From: Bacteroidia bacterium
GTDB taxonomy: Bacteria > Bacteroidota > Bacteroidia > J057
DNA length: 64,000 nt
Direction of reading: 5' to 3'
Assembly (NCBI GenBank): GCA_041391665.1
Contig: JAWKNO010000003.1
Coordinates: 62,001-126,000 of the forward strand
This document shows, piece after piece, positions 45,199 to 54,846 of this stretch. Numbering within the stretch: the stretch's first letter is position 1; every line of letters starts with the position of its first letter. The notes under the pieces are model-generated. The model ran no database searches and was not told the DNA's origin. It saw only the letters and a program-made list of their open reading frames with translations. The position numbers were made by a program, and so were the translations under genes.

Positions 45199-45236
45199 CG
45201 GTTTTAACCCCGCGCTACATGAGCGGTTTTAACCCC
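45199..45236. repeat. Direct 13-bp repeats (CGGTTTTAACCCC) with flanking palindrome
   Basis: Two exact copies at 45199-45211 and 45224-45236. The first lies inside an AGCGCGG/CCGCGCT inverted repeat (45191-45197 with 45210-45216). Further short hairpins (AGCC/GGCT, GCTCC/GGAGC) occur at 45128-45175. Looks like dispersed repeat debris. Confidence 0.6.
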
Positions 45237-45303
45237 ACCCCACCTAAATCCAGAAAATCCATTGTATATTTCCTGCAGTTTTTGGACTGCAAAAGAATAT
45301 CAT

Positions 45304-46437
45304 ATGCAAAAAACCTGGCTTCTGCTTTTGGGTTTGCTGATGCTGCGGACTTCGGTGGAGGCGCAGATCACCATTACCAACTATGTATTTCCCGTAGTTG
45401 GAGATACGCTTCATTATGCCGTGGATACGATGCCTTCGGGCATTGTCATGACAGCTCCGGGCTTCGGACTGGAGTGGGATATGAGCAATCTTCAGCCGGG
45501 TTATACCTGGGAGGAAGTCTATCTCGACGGGGCTACGGGGGCCGATACTGCCTCCTTTCCCGGAGCTACGCTGCGCCACAAAGTCGATACCTCCGAAATG
45601 GAGGTGTATCTGAGTTCTTCCTCCCAGAATGTGGCGGTGATGGGATACGCACCCGGAAGTCCTTATGTGCTGGGGCTGGGAATAGCCACCCAATTTAACC
45701 CCGACTGGATTGACAGAAGAGCGCCGATGAATTTTTTTGATATAAATGCTGACGCTGTGTCTTATTTCCATCCGTTTGGTAAACAGCTTCTCCCGACATT
45801 CATTATAACCGGGACGAATCCCGACTCTTTCCGCATCCGGGGAAGCATATCCAGTATATCCTCTGTGGATGCTTTTGGTACGTTGAAGATGCCAGACACT
45901 ACGTATAACGTACTGAGAAAAAAAGTGGTAACTTATGAGGAAAGGCGGCTGGATGGTAAGATCCCGCCGTTGGGATGGCTGGATGTTACCGACTTAGCCC
46001 GGCAGTATCTTAATTTAGATCTGGGTGTGGACACCACTTACACCTATCATTTTATGAGTGACTCGTCCAAAGAAGAAATTGCCATTTGCACCACCGACAA
46101 GGGCGCTTTGCAGGTGGTTCGCGTTCAATATAAATATGTGAAACCGGCCCCTTCGACCGGAATAAAAACCGCTGATCTGAAAATGCCCAGCCTCTCGGTT
46201 TTCCCGAACCCTGCTTTCGACGCGCTGAATATCAGGGCGGAAGTTCAATCCGGCGCAGCATTTTCAATAAAAATCTTCTCAATTGTAGGACAGGAAGTAT
46301 GGCACAAAATGCCCGAAGGAACTTCCGGCATTCTGGATGAGGCCGTGGATATTTCCGGACTGGAAAATGGGTTATACCTGCTCCGGGTATCATCCAGTCA
46401 GGGAGAGACGGGGCAGGCGCTTTTTATGAAGGAATAG
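45304..46437 (+). CDS. Secreted protein with type IX secretion C-terminal sorting domain
   Basis: A 377-residue protein from the ATG at 45304, with a signal peptide (cleavage after VEA). The central part is beta-rich and unrecognised. The last ~80 residues are a Por/T9SS sorting domain: LSVFPNPAFDALNIRAE, then the IKIFSIVGQEVW, GLENGLYLLRV and QALFMKE blocks. Such proteins cross the outer membrane through T9SS and are released or anchored at the surface. The longer frame from 45262 lacks a plausible signal and is rejected. Confidence 0.85.
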   Translation: MQKTWLLLLGLLMLRTSVEAQITITNYVFPVVGDTLHYAVDTMPSGIVMTAPGFGLEWDMSNLQPGYTWEEVYLDGATGADTASFPGATLRHKVDTSEMEVYLSSSSQNVAVMGYAPGSPYVLGLGIATQFNPDWIDRRAPMNFFDINADAVSYFHPFGKQLLPTFIITGTNPDSFRIRGSISSISSVDAFGTLKMPDTTYNVLRKKVVTYEERRLDGKIPPLGWLDVTDLARQYLNLDLGVDTTYTYHFMSDSSKEEIAICTTDKGALQVVRVQYKYVKPAPSTGIKTADLKMPSLSVFPNPAFDALNIRAEVQSGAAFSIKIFSIVGQEVWHKMPEGTSGILDEAVDISGLENGLYLLRVSSSQGETGQALFMKE

Positions 46438-46592
46438 GGTTTACCTGATTTTATACATGTGTATTGCCTCTACCTGAGGCCTTGCCATTTACATCCTGTA
46501 CACTGGAAGAACCCAGAAACACTACTGCCCTTGTTCATAAAAAAATAATTGCCACCCATAGGCTGCTAACTGCCGGAAAGCTATTTTCGCAC

Positions 46593-47771
46593 ATGATTTC
46601 AACATCAGACCGGCTCTATACTCCACCCTTTCTGTTGCTCTGCGTGAGCAACCTGCTCTTTTCGGGGAGTTTTAATATGATTGTTCCCGAATTGCCCAAT
46701 TACCTCAGCAGCCTGGGGGGTGAAGACTACAAAGGCCTGATTATCTCCATATTCACGCTTTCAGCGGGATTGTCCCGCCCCTTCAGCGGCAAACTCGCAG
46801 ATACGGTAGGGCGGGTTCCGCTAATGATTTTTGGTACTTTGGTTTGTGTGGTCTGCAGTCTGCTGTATCCACTGCTTACTACCGTAGCCGGATTTTTATT
46901 GTTGCGGTTCTTTCACGGCTTTTCCACGGGTTTTAAGCCGACGGCATCGAGCGCTTTTGCGGCAGATATTGTTCCGGTACACCGCCGGGGCGAGGCAATG
47001 GGTATCATGGGCGTCAGCATGAATCTGGGCGCATCTCTTTTCCCGCCTATAGGGAGTTATCTGGTGCTGGAATACTCGATGGAATGGATGTTTTATGTTT
47101 CTTCCTTTATCGCACTGATTTCTATCGGTATCCTTTTTAACCTAAAGGACACCCTGCCCAATCCGCAGAAATTCAGCCCCTCCCTGTTAAAGCTGGCTCC
47201 GCACGAAATCATCGAAAAGAAAGCGCTGCCCGTCGCGTTGGTCACCCTGCTGATTTACTCCACATTCGGGATTTTGCTGACCATTTCCCCTGACCAGGCA
47301 GACTATGTAGGGTTGAGCAATAAAGGACTTTTATTTACCAGTTTTACCCTTTTTACGCTAGTCTCAAGGCTCATTGCGGGGCGATTGTCGGACCGCTATG
47401 GGCGGGTAATTGTGATTAAAGTGTCAGTGATATTAATGGTAGCGGCGCTGATCCTTATGGGAAATGCAAACTCTGTCGTAAGCCTGATGCTGGCGGCAGG
47501 TGCGTTAGGTTTTTCGTCGGGAATCGCAGCCCCTGCGGTTTTTGCATGGGTCATTGACCTCAGTCCGGCAGATCAGCGGGGCCGATATATGGCTACAGTA
47601 TATATTGCACTGGAAGTGGGGATTGGGTTTGGGGCGATATTTTCCGCATGGATCTATGGCAACAACCCCGCGAATTTCGGTATAGCTTACTACGCTTCCG
47701 CAGCACTCACGGCAGTGGCGTGGGTTTACCTGCAGTTTTTTAAGCCTGAAAAACCGAAGAGGGAATTGTAG
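46593..47771 (+). CDS. Major facilitator superfamily transporter
   Basis: A 392-residue MFS protein with 12 predicted membrane segments. Visible signature GKLADTVGRVPLM between helices 2 and 3 and the related GRLSDRYGRVIVIK between helices 8 and 9. Substrate unknown; overall it resembles drug/sugar efflux-type MFS proteins. The ATG at 46593 begins directly before the first helix; the frame open from 46464 gives an implausible 43-residue extension. Confidence 0.88.
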   Translation: MISTSDRLYTPPFLLLCVSNLLFSGSFNMIVPELPNYLSSLGGEDYKGLIISIFTLSAGLSRPFSGKLADTVGRVPLMIFGTLVCVVCSLLYPLLTTVAGFLLLRFFHGFSTGFKPTASSAFAADIVPVHRRGEAMGIMGVSMNLGASLFPPIGSYLVLEYSMEWMFYVSSFIALISIGILFNLKDTLPNPQKFSPSLLKLAPHEIIEKKALPVALVTLLIYSTFGILLTISPDQADYVGLSNKGLLFTSFTLFTLVSRLIAGRLSDRYGRVIVIKVSVILMVAALILMGNANSVVSLMLAAGALGFSSGIAAPAVFAWVIDLSPADQRGRYMATVYIALEVGIGFGAIFSAWIYGNNPANFGIAYYASAALTAVAWVYLQFFKPEKPKREL

Positions 47772-47780
47772 AAGTTATCA

Positions 47781-47788
47781 TAAATTTG
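47781..47788 (+). promoter_or_regulatory. Candidate Bacteroidota -7 element before the TonB-dependent receptor
   Basis: TAAATTTG, an exact TAnnTTTG match in the 44-base gap after the MFS stop. It would give a leader of about 20 bases to the ATG at 47816. Confidence 0.3.
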
Positions 47789-47815
47789 CAGCTGTTTAAC
47801 CCTTTGAATCTGTAC

Positions 47816-49762
47816 ATGCGAATTACCCTAACCCTCTCTTTTATACTGACCTTTCTGAGTTCTGTATTCTCTCAAGGGAAATATTCTCTGGATACTGTGG
47901 TCGTAACCACTGCACAGGTGCCCCTAAAAACCAGTGAAACAGGCAGAAATATCACCATCATCACAGCAAAACAGATAAACTCTCTGCCGGCTACTTCGCT
48001 TGACGAAATTCTGCAAACTGTCCCTGGGCTGGAGGTTCAGTCAAGGGGAGGATTTGGCGTTCAGGCTGATATAACATTGAGAGGTGCTACCTTTTCCCAG
48101 GTATTGCTTCTGGTAGATGGGATGAAACTCAACGATCCATTGACGGCGCATTTCAACGGTTATATCCCCGTAACCCCCGCAGAAATCGAGCGAATTGAAA
48201 TATTAAGAGGGCCTGCTGCCGCAATGTATGGCGCAGATGCCGTTGGTGGGGTAATCAATATTATCACCAAAACATTTTCCCATACAAAAGAAGGAACGCA
48301 TATCAGCGGAACCTTCAACTACGGCGATCACAAACTGGTGAGCGGAAATCAGGGGTTTTCGGTAAAAAAAGGCGCGGCAACATTTGGCGGCGGATTTTCC
48401 ATGAATCAATCTGAGGGCGAATTTTTCCCCGCAAAATACATTGACAGCACAACAACTTTAGGAGCATACAATAACTATTTTGACCTAAAAACAGTCGGCG
48501 TTTCCTTCAGATATACATTCAACAACCAATTGAGCATAAGGGTACGCTCCGCTTTTGATTACAGAGATTTTGGCGCACGCTATTTTTATACCTCCAGCAC
48601 TGCTGATAAGGCGATGGAGACGGTGGGCAATTGGTGGAATCATCTGCAGATCGTAAAAACAGGGCAGAATAGTTCGACTGATTTTAACGCCGCTTATAAA
48701 AATAATACCGATGAATTTGTTTTCAGCCCGGATTTTCCTTCTACCAACAATCATGTCAGTCAGCTGCTGAATTTCACCTTAAATCATTTACAGGTTGTCA
48801 ATAACCAGATCACCGTAAAAGCCGGGACGCAATTTGACCAGCGTACGATCGAAAGCAATGACCGAGGCAATCACGAAGATGCACATTTTGGCGCTTATGC
48901 CATGGGCGTTTACCAGCGAAGCGGACTTAACCTTTCGATGAGTCTCAGGGGAGATTATGACGCCAATTATGGTTTTGAGTTTTCGCCGCAACTCAATGTC
49001 TCTTATATTTTGCCTTCACTTACGATCAGAGGCTCGGCAGGGCGCAGTATCCGGGCAGCAGATTATACAGAAAGATATGTTTCCAACAACCTTCAAAACC
49101 TGACGCCGGGCAGAAGCCTCGGAAATCCAGACCTGCTGGCGGAGCGGGCATGGTCAGAAGAAATTGGGCTGGACTATTCTCTTTCAAAAAACTGGCAGTT
49201 ACGGGGAACGATTTTCACACGCCAGTCCACCAATTTAATTGACTATGTTTCGACCAATCAGTCGGAAATCGGATCGGTAAGCCAGATCGGAAGTCTCCAG
49301 GAAAATGCCAGCTACTTTTTTGCAAAAAATATCTCCAATGTCAATACAAGCGGATTTGAAGTAGAATCCCATCTGAGACAACCGCTGGGCAGCAAAGGAA
49401 TGATCCAATGGAATATGGGCTATACTTTCCTGAAAACCACAAATGAAGATGGCATCGTGTCGGTTTACATTTCCAGCCATGCCCGGCACTTGGTAACTAC
49501 GCAGTTGATGGTCAGATGGAATCGAATAGAACTGGCTGTCAGCGGATTGTACAAAGAGCGCAATGGCAGGATAGCTACCGCAATAAGTAGCGAACTAACA
49601 AAAAGTTATGATGTGTGGAATACACGGCTGGGATTTCAGGTTACCGAACAATTTGGTATTAACTTACAGCTTCAGAATATTTTTAATGAACAGTATCAAA
49701 ACATTCTAGGCGCTAATATGCCCTCCAGATGGTTTATGGCAGGGGTAAAATGGGCGCTATAA
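47816..49762 (+). CDS. TonB-dependent outer-membrane receptor
   Basis: A 648-residue outer-membrane beta-barrel of the BtuB/vitamin B12-siderophore class. Signal peptide cleaved near VFSQ, a TonB-box-like DTVVVTTAQ, plug domain (NITIITAKQINSLPATSLDEI through ERIEILRGPAAAMYGADAVGGVINIITK), then a 22-strand-type barrel ending with aromatic-terminated FMAGVKWAL. It is not a SusC, since the N-terminal carboxypeptidase-like repeat is absent. Substrate not determinable. It lies 44 bp after the MFS gene on the same strand, so a joint uptake role is possible. Confidence 0.92.
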   Translation: MRITLTLSFILTFLSSVFSQGKYSLDTVVVTTAQVPLKTSETGRNITIITAKQINSLPATSLDEILQTVPGLEVQSRGGFGVQADITLRGATFSQVLLLVDGMKLNDPLTAHFNGYIPVTPAEIERIEILRGPAAAMYGADAVGGVINIITKTFSHTKEGTHISGTFNYGDHKLVSGNQGFSVKKGAATFGGGFSMNQSEGEFFPAKYIDSTTTLGAYNNYFDLKTVGVSFRYTFNNQLSIRVRSAFDYRDFGARYFYTSSTADKAMETVGNWWNHLQIVKTGQNSSTDFNAAYKNNTDEFVFSPDFPSTNNHVSQLLNFTLNHLQVVNNQITVKAGTQFDQRTIESNDRGNHEDAHFGAYAMGVYQRSGLNLSMSLRGDYDANYGFEFSPQLNVSYILPSLTIRGSAGRSIRAADYTERYVSNNLQNLTPGRSLGNPDLLAERAWSEEIGLDYSLSKNWQLRGTIFTRQSTNLIDYVSTNQSEIGSVSQIGSLQENASYFFAKNISNVNTSGFEVESHLRQPLGSKGMIQWNMGYTFLKTTNEDGIVSVYISSHARHLVTTQLMVRWNRIELAVSGLYKERNGRIATAISSELTKSYDVWNTRLGFQVTEQFGINLQLQNIFNEQYQNILGANMPSRWFMAGVKWAL

Positions 49763-49789
49763 TGCAGATCTGTAAAATAGGTAACATTC

Positions 49790-50833
49790 ATGAGTAGTAA
49801 ACAATTTGGCGGCACCGTAACCAAAACCCTTCTGGAAAGGTATCAGCAATCTCCCAACTGGCGGGATGGGAAGTTTCAAAACCTGGAACTGACCGAAATG
49901 AATATTCCGCTAAATAAAATACCAGGCCTCCTGTACCGGCAACTCCTCAGCAGCAAAGCCAACCGTGAACCTGCCAACCCCCTCCCTGTCGAGCCATTTA
50001 ACACAGCAGAATTCCTCACCCCCTCTGAGTACACGAAGTTTATCTGGTACGGGCATTCGGTTGTCTTGATGAGAATCAACAACCAAACTCTCCTCATCGA
50101 CCCTATGCTTGGGCCCAATGCTTCGCCGATTGCCCCGATTACGACGCGAAGATTTTCCGAAAATACTTTAGACCTGATCGATGTTTTTCCGGAAGTAGAT
50201 TTGGTCCTGCTCACCCATGACCATTACGATCATCTGGATCTGGACAGTATAGAAAAGCTCAAACACAAGACAAAAAAATATTTTGTGGCTTTGGGCGTAA
50301 AGAGACATTTGGTCAAGTGGGGGATCCCTGCGGAAAACATCACCGAATTTGACTGGTGGGATCAGGTAACTTTTGAAGACATTGGAATTACCTTTACCCC
50401 CACCCGGCATTTTTCAGGCAGAGGATTGACAGACAGAGCAAAGTCGTTGTGGGGCGGATGGGTTTTTAAAACATCCACAGAAAATATATGGTTTAGCGGA
50501 GATGGTGGTTATGGAACCCATTTTACAGAAATTGGCGATCGCCTCGGACCCTTTGATTTTGCCTTTATGGAATGTGGTCAATACAATGAAAACTGGCACC
50601 TGATCCATATGTATCCGGAAGAAAGCGTAGAGGCCGCCGCTGACACAAAAGCAAAAAACATCATGCCGGTACATTGGGCGGGTTTTTCACTGTCTCAACA
50701 TGACTGGACCGAGCCTGTGGAGCGATTTTTTGAAGCAGCAAATACAAAAAAACAAACGGCAATTTTTCCCCGGATAGGCCAGATGTTTACAGCAAATTCT
50801 TCCATGCAGGAGAAATGGTGGGAAAATTTGTAA
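49790..50833 (+). CDS. MBL-fold metallohydrolase, NAPE-PLD/UlaG-like
   Basis: A 347-residue cytoplasmic metallo-beta-lactamase-fold enzyme. Metal ligands are in THDHYDHLD (HxHxDH), with later ligands in FTPTRHFSGRG, FSGDGGYG (Asp) and MPVHWAGF (His). The overall layout resembles N-acylphosphatidylethanolamine-hydrolysing phospholipase D and bacterial UlaG-like lactonases, so a phosphodiester or lactone substrate is plausible. It starts 27 bp after the TonB receptor stop and precedes the sulfatase by 25 bp, suggesting co-transcription. Confidence 0.9.
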   Translation: MSSKQFGGTVTKTLLERYQQSPNWRDGKFQNLELTEMNIPLNKIPGLLYRQLLSSKANREPANPLPVEPFNTAEFLTPSEYTKFIWYGHSVVLMRINNQTLLIDPMLGPNASPIAPITTRRFSENTLDLIDVFPEVDLVLLTHDHYDHLDLDSIEKLKHKTKKYFVALGVKRHLVKWGIPAENITEFDWWDQVTFEDIGITFTPTRHFSGRGLTDRAKSLWGGWVFKTSTENIWFSGDGGYGTHFTEIGDRLGPFDFAFMECGQYNENWHLIHMYPEESVEAAADTKAKNIMPVHWAGFSLSQHDWTEPVERFFEAANTKKQTAIFPRIGQMFTANSSMQEKWWENL

Positions 50834-50858
50834 ATAGAACTTCCAAAACTACTGAATC

Positions 50859-52463
50859 ATGAAACGATTGGTGATTACAGGGATTTCCCTGCTCCTGCTC
50901 ATATCGGTGAGTTGTACATCTCCCGGCAAAAAGACAGAAACCCAAAGGCCCAATATCATCTTTATTATGTCTGATGACCACGCTTATCAGGCGATCAGCG
51001 CGTATAGCAACAAACTCCTGGAGACGCCCAATATTGACCGAATCGCAGAAGGAGGCATGTTGTTTACCAACGCATGCGTCACAAATTCAATCTGTGCACC
51101 TTCCAGAGCGACGATATTGACAGGAAAACATAGCCATATCAACGGGAAAATTGACAACCGTATGCCCTTTGATACGACCCAAATAACCTTCCCGGTTTTG
51201 TTTCAGTCTGCGGGTTATCGAACCGCAATGTTTGGCAAGTTGCACTTTGGAAATAACCCCAAAGGCGTTGACAATTTTGCCATATTGCCCGATCAGGGCA
51301 ACTATATCAATCCCGATTTTATTACCGACAGGGGCGATACCACCATCACAGGCTATGTCACCGAAATCATCACAGACCTCGCGCTCAACTGGCTCAAAAA
51401 AGAACGCAAGGCAGACCAGCCATTTATGATGATGTATCTGCACAAAGCCCCTCACCGACCCTGGTGGCCCACACCCGAAAAGTTTAAAGCATTCACAAAA
51501 AAGCAGTTTCCGGAGCCGGCAACCCTGTTTGATGATTATACCCATCGCGGTACGGCTGCCCACACCGCCGAAATGAATGTATTTAAACACATGATGTATA
51601 GTCATGACAGCAAAATATGGCCGGAGACAATTGCAGAAATGGGAGGCGTAACCCCAGCCATCGAAGACGTAAGAAACGGCCTTTACAACGAATACAACCG
51701 GGCCAATGAAACACAAAAAGCAGCATACAAACCCGTATTGGATTCCATCAATCATTTTTTCAAAACCAACTGGCCCTCTATGTCCGACGAGGAAAAGATG
51801 AAATGGAAATATCAGCGGTATATGCAGGATTATCTGGCTACGATTTCATCTGTGGATGACAATGTAGGACGCCTGCTGGACTATCTGGAAGAAAGTGGTC
51901 TGGCAAAAAACACCATCGTGGTTTACACCTCAGATCAGGGATTTTATCTGGGCGAACACGGTTGGTTTGACAAACGGTTTATTTACGATGAGTCATTTAA
52001 AACCCCGCTGATGGTCCGCTGGCCAGGGCAGGTACAAGCAGGGAGCACTTGCAACGAGATGGTACAGAACCTTGATTTTGCACAGACACTGCTGGAAGCC
52101 GCTAATATAACCGCGCCGGCAGACATGCAGGGAGAAAGTCTGATTCCACTCTTAAAAGGTGAAACAGGGAAATGGAACCGGGAGGCCGTGTATTATCATT
52201 ACTACGAATACCCTGCGGTGCATATGGTGAAGCGCCATTATGGAATTGTGACGAAGGAGTACAAACTCGCCCATTTTTATTATGACGTAGATGAATGGGA
52301 GTTGTATGACCGAAAAAAGGATCCACAGGAGATGAACAACGTTTTCGACGACCCCGCATATCAGGAAGTGGTGGCGGAGCTAAAGACGAAACTTGCGGAG
52401 CTGAGAGTAAAATACAAAGACTCAGAAGCGCTGGATAAAAAATATATAGAGATGAATCCGTAA
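50859..52463 (+). CDS. Type I sulfatase, lipoprotein
   Basis: A 534-residue sulfatase with a lipoprotein signal (lipobox-like SVSC near residue 20). The active-site Cys79 in CAPSRATILTG must be converted to formylglycine by a separate maturation enzyme not present here. Other motifs: IIFIMSDDHAYQ (metal Asp pair), GKLHFG, APHRPWW, VVYTSDQGFYLGEHGWFDKR. It would cleave sulfate esters from sulfated polysaccharide outside the cytoplasm. A strong bidirectional terminator follows. Confidence 0.94.
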   Translation: MKRLVITGISLLLLISVSCTSPGKKTETQRPNIIFIMSDDHAYQAISAYSNKLLETPNIDRIAEGGMLFTNACVTNSICAPSRATILTGKHSHINGKIDNRMPFDTTQITFPVLFQSAGYRTAMFGKLHFGNNPKGVDNFAILPDQGNYINPDFITDRGDTTITGYVTEIITDLALNWLKKERKADQPFMMMYLHKAPHRPWWPTPEKFKAFTKKQFPEPATLFDDYTHRGTAAHTAEMNVFKHMMYSHDSKIWPETIAEMGGVTPAIEDVRNGLYNEYNRANETQKAAYKPVLDSINHFFKTNWPSMSDEEKMKWKYQRYMQDYLATISSVDDNVGRLLDYLEESGLAKNTIVVYTSDQGFYLGEHGWFDKRFIYDESFKTPLMVRWPGQVQAGSTCNEMVQNLDFAQTLLEAANITAPADMQGESLIPLLKGETGKWNREAVYYHYYEYPAVHMVKRHYGIVTKEYKLAHFYYDVDEWELYDRKKDPQEMNNVFDDPAYQEVVAELKTKLAELRVKYKDSEALDKKYIEMNP

Positions 52464-52500
52464 ATCATTTACAGGCCATTGTAATAATGATGACTCAAAA

Positions 52501-52528
52501 AAAAATAGTCCCGAACGGGACTATTTTT
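52501..52528. terminator. Bidirectional intrinsic terminator
   Basis: A 12-bp perfect stem AAAAATAGTCCC/GGGACTATTTTT with a GAAC loop; it has T-rich ends on both strands and sits between the convergent sulfatase and enolase-superfamily genes. Confidence 0.92.
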
Positions 52529-52561
52529 ATAATTAGAACTCTTGATTAATGCGAAATACAA

Positions 52562-53953
52562 CTAGCTCCACAATCTGTCCCAGGCCCGTATTTCGTTCCA
52601 TTCAGGCGTAGGGGCAAACATTTTTTCACCTTTGATGATAAACTCCTTGACAACATCTTCATTGAGTTCCACCCCGATTCCGGGTTTTTCAGGTACTGTA
52701 ACATAGCCATCTTTTACAAATGGTTTTTCGATACCTGTTACAAGATCTTCCCACCTGGGGCTGTCAACAGCATGGTGTTCGAGCCACAGGAAATTTTCTG
52801 TAGCTGCTGCTGCATGTACAGAGCCTAAAAATGACACGGGTCCTGCGGCATGGTGGAGCATAAAGCCAATACCGTTTTGAGACGCGTAGTCGCCGATACG
52901 TTTGGTTTCGAGGATACCCCCGGCAGTGTTGGGGTCCGGGTGAACGATATCTACTGCATGTTTATCAATGAGTTCCTTAAAGCCTCCATACAACATGAAG
53001 ATATCTTCGCCGGTCTGAGTAGGCGTAGTCGTGGATTCGGTAATTTCCCTCCATTGATCAGTAAAATGCCAGGGGATAATGTCTTCAATATAAGCGAGGT
53101 TATATTTTTCAACGGCGCGGGCGATCTTCACGGCCTCATTTACCCCAAAATGCCCCCAGTGGTCGGTGCCCATTGGAATTTCATAGCCAATCTGGTTGCG
53201 CATAACTTCCAGGAATTCGCAGAGTTTTTCGATTCCTTTATCCGTAATCTGCACGCCGGTGTAGGGATGCTGAGCCATATTATACTTCCGGTATTCGTGC
53301 TGATAAGGGTTTAATTTGCCATCAGGCGCGTTGATAATAGCACCGGGCGTATCTTTGAGCAGGTTGATACCGATATCCATTTTAAGGGCGGTATAACCTT
53401 TGTCAATCCGTTCCTGCATCCTTCTGGCATATTCGTGAGGATCAGAGGAGGTTGTTGTATCACAATAAACGCGGACTCTGTCGCGGTATTTACCACCCAG
53501 CAACTGATATACGGGCACACCGTAGGCTTTACCTACGATATCCCACAGCGCCATTTCGACACCGGAAACACCCCCACCCTGGCGACCGTGATGGCCAAAC
53601 TGGCTGATGATTTTGAAGAGCCTTTCCACATTACATGGATTTTCACCGAGCAGCCTGCTTTTCAGAAAAAGCGCATACTCTTTGGCGGCTCCGTCTCTGA
53701 CGTCACCATGCCCAATAATGCCCTGATTGGTATAAATACGAACAATCGGAGTACGGAACATGACACCACTGACCTCGGCGATCCGCATATCGGTGATTTT
53801 AAGGTCCGAAGGGCCGGAATTTCGGTTTACATTTTGAGTAGTATATTCCAGCTGCTCTTCGATAGGCGCCATGGACATGGTGGCGAGACTCAGGCCACCC
53901 AGGCCCAGCGTCTGTAAAAATTTACGGCGAGGGTTGTTCTTGTTTTCAATCAT
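52562..53953 (-). CDS. Tat-exported enolase-superfamily enzyme (mandelate racemase/sugar-acid dehydratase type)
   Basis: A 463-residue protein. The N-terminal NPRRKFLQTLGLGG followed by a hydrophobic stretch is a twin-arginine signal, so it is folded with its metal in the cytoplasm before export. Enolase-superfamily features: capping domain, a Lys in TALKMDIG, metal ligands in AYIEDII, QTGEDIF and VHPDPNTAGG, and a His in MLHHAAGP that points to galactonate-dehydratase-like chemistry. Substrate unknown, probably a sugar acid from polysaccharide breakdown. Export is unusual for this superfamily but recurs in Bacteroidota and Planctomycetes. Confidence 0.88.
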   Translation of the reverse strand: MIENKNNPRRKFLQTLGLGGLSLATMSMAPIEEQLEYTTQNVNRNSGPSDLKITDMRIAEVSGVMFRTPIVRIYTNQGIIGHGDVRDGAAKEYALFLKSRLLGENPCNVERLFKIISQFGHHGRQGGGVSGVEMALWDIVGKAYGVPVYQLLGGKYRDRVRVYCDTTTSSDPHEYARRMQERIDKGYTALKMDIGINLLKDTPGAIINAPDGKLNPYQHEYRKYNMAQHPYTGVQITDKGIEKLCEFLEVMRNQIGYEIPMGTDHWGHFGVNEAVKIARAVEKYNLAYIEDIIPWHFTDQWREITESTTTPTQTGEDIFMLYGGFKELIDKHAVDIVHPDPNTAGGILETKRIGDYASQNGIGFMLHHAAGPVSFLGSVHAAAATENFLWLEHHAVDSPRWEDLVTGIEKPFVKDGYVTVPEKPGIGVELNEDVVKEFIIKGEKMFAPTPEWNEIRAWDRLWS

Positions 53954-54121
53954 AATTTTTGAGGTTAAGAGATAACACTATGAGTATATGACAAAAATTT
54001 GAAAATAAAAAGACCGGCAATAGCGGATTTTAAATCCTTGTTTGCTTATTTGTATCGTTTTAAGACGATTCAGACATAACATTACTACTCCTTTAACCGC
54101 TATTTTGAAAATTACTATTTT

Positions 54122-54832
54122 ATGAAAAGCTTAACATTTCCATTATTTTTTGCAGGACTGATTTTATTGGCAATAGCATGTCAGCCTGCGGCTGAAAAAG
54201 AATCTTCTGCGGAGCAGACAGATGCGGATGCCGGCTTTGTGCCGCTGTTTGACGGGCAGACTACTGCCGGATGGCATAATTACAATGCAGACACCATTTC
54301 ACCTGTATGGCAGGTTCAGGATGGCGCGCTTTACCTTTCAGGCAAAGGTGGAGGGGATATTGTTACCGACGGAGAATATGATAGTTTTATCCTCACGCTT
54401 GACTGGAAGATTTCCGAAGGAGGTAACAGCGGGGTATTTTTCCATGTGGTAGAATCCGACACATTGGACAAGGTTTACTTTTCAGGCCCCGAGATTCAGG
54501 TTTTGGATGACGAGCGCCACGCAGATGCAAAACTTCCCAGCCATCAGGCCGGGTCCAACTACGATCTGCATCCGCTTTCTGAGCCTGCGGTAAAACCCGC
54601 CGGTGAGTGGAACTCCTTTAAGATTGTCGTAGATCACGGACACGTTGAGCATTGGCTAAACGACAAAAAAGTCGTTGACTATCAGCTGGGAAGTCCAGAA
54701 TGGGAAGCGCTCTATCAGGCGAGCAAATTTACCCAGTGGCCATTGTATGGTCGCGCGGGAAAAGGCCATATCGCACTTCAGGATCACGGCGATCCCGTGT
54801 GGTTTAAAAACATAAAAATCAAAACCCTCTAA
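54122..54832 (+). CDS. DUF1080 lipoprotein (3-keto-disaccharide hydrolase-like)
   Basis: A 236-residue lipoprotein (lipobox AIAC near residue 20) with one concanavalin/LamG-like DUF1080 domain: FVPLFDGQTTAGWHNY, YDSFILTLDWKISEGGNSGV, FFHVVESD, EIQVLDDERHAD and the closing HIALQDHGDPVWFKNIKIK. Family members include 3-keto-glycoside hydrolases, so a role in extracellular glycoside breakdown is plausible. Convergent with the next gene. Confidence 0.9.
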   Translation: MKSLTFPLFFAGLILLAIACQPAAEKESSAEQTDADAGFVPLFDGQTTAGWHNYNADTISPVWQVQDGALYLSGKGGGDIVTDGEYDSFILTLDWKISEGGNSGVFFHVVESDTLDKVYFSGPEIQVLDDERHADAKLPSHQAGSNYDLHPLSEPAVKPAGEWNSFKIVVDHGHVEHWLNDKKVVDYQLGSPEWEALYQASKFTQWPLYGRAGKGHIALQDHGDPVWFKNIKIKTL

Positions 54833-54846
54833 GCGGATTTGTCCAT

